In this document: one piece after another, positions 63,843-64,000 of the stretch
Layout: each line of letters starts with the position of its first letter
Numbering within the stretch: the stretch's first letter is position 1
Source of the DNA: Arsenophonus sp052174475
GTDB lineage: Bacteria; Pseudomonadota; Gammaproteobacteria; Enterobacterales; Enterobacteriaceae
Assembly: GCA_052174475.1 (NCBI GenBank)
Contig: JBQMRO010000055.1
Location: 62,001-126,000, forward strand
Direction of reading: 5' to 3'
DNA length: 64,000 nucleotides
Translations under genes and position numbers: made by a program
Notes under the pieces: generated by a model
Told to the model about the DNA's origin: nothing
The model's input: the letters and a program-made list of their open reading frames with translations, nothing else
The model's database searches: none

Positions 63843-64000
63843 ATGAATACTAAAAGCATCGCTGAGATCCGTCAAACGTTTCTCGACTTTTTTCATGCTA
63901 AAGAGCATGAAGTTGTATCTAGTAGTTCGTTAATACCAGATAATGACCCGACCTTATTGTTTACTAATGCAGGAATGAATCAATTTAAAGATATATTTTT
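63843..64000 (+). CDS. alaS: Alanyl-tRNA synthetase, N-terminal 52 residues (cut by window edge)
   Basis: Charges tRNA-Ala and edits mischarged products. ATG at 63843 opens [20 protein letters not shown] and the frame stays open to the window edge. [20 protein letters not shown] is the class II motif 1 region of AlaRS (E. coli [20 protein letters not shown]). A purine-rich AGGATAA lies ahead of the start. The part visible looks intact. Confidence 0.96.
   Translation, partial: [52 protein letters not shown]

Overview
The window is AT-rich gammaproteobacterial chromosome in an advanced state of genome decay. Intact reading frames resemble Enterobacterales/Morganellaceae housekeeping proteins (LpxH, TsaC, AroE, DsbC, NlpC, the Arn proteins, IHF-alpha, PheST, ribosomal L20 and L35, IF3, ThrS, HolD, NadE, TadA, TrhP, LpxK, MsbA, AlaS). 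They sit as islands between long stretches of broken genes and dead insertion sequences. The glrR-nadE-glnB and arn-nlpC neighbourhoods, and the overall protein resemblance, suggest a host-restricted insect symbiont of the Arsenophonus type. That genus assignment is inference; the sequence itself shows only an enterobacterial relative with massive pseudogenisation.

Layout, left to right. 0-7 kb: start of cysS (minus), dead ppiB, intact lpxH, dead purE and purK, an IS256-type relic, dead yrdD, an IS1595-like relic, then intact tsaC-aroE. 7-17 kb: IS256-type relic, an unidentified repeat (family R2), dead recJ split by an IS481-type relic, intact dsbC, dead xerD, a second R2 copy. 17-27 kb: nlpC and the lipid A aminoarabinose operon on the minus strand (arnB dead; arnC, arnA, arnD, arnT intact; arnE frameshifted; arnF with one amber codon), then another IS256-type relic. 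27-34.4 kb: translation cluster thrS-infC-rpmI-rplT-(pheM leader and attenuator)-pheS-pheT-ihfA, all intact, with the unusual ATT start of infC and the phenylalanine leader peptide retained. 34.4-41.5 kb: IS481-type and IS256-type relics around intact holD and a truncated rimI. 41.5-45 kb: dead glnB, intact nadE, dead glrR. 45-50 kb: third R2 copy, dead mltF, intact tadA. 50-56.8 kb: IS1595-like and IS256-type relics, dead mdtC-baeS-baeR, intact yegQ/trhP. 57-64 kb: IS256-type relic, lpxK-msbA (minus), another IS256-type relic, start of alaS.

Functionally, the survivors cover translation and tRNA modification, NAD and shikimate metabolism, lipid A synthesis and export (lpxH, lpxK, msbA), periplasmic disulfide and wall maintenance (dsbC, nlpC) and most of the lipid A aminoarabinose pathway. 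The losses are regulatory (glrR, glnB, baeSR), efflux (mdtC), DNA recombination/repair (recJ, xerD), purine synthesis (purE, purK) and accessory functions (ppiB, rimI, mltF, yrdD). No intact transposase is visible, so the IS expansion looks old and extinct here. I saw no convincing tRNA, rRNA, CRISPR array or prophage module, but a tRNA/Rfam scan was not possible. Pseudogene and relic boundaries were read by eye and are approximate to tens of bases.
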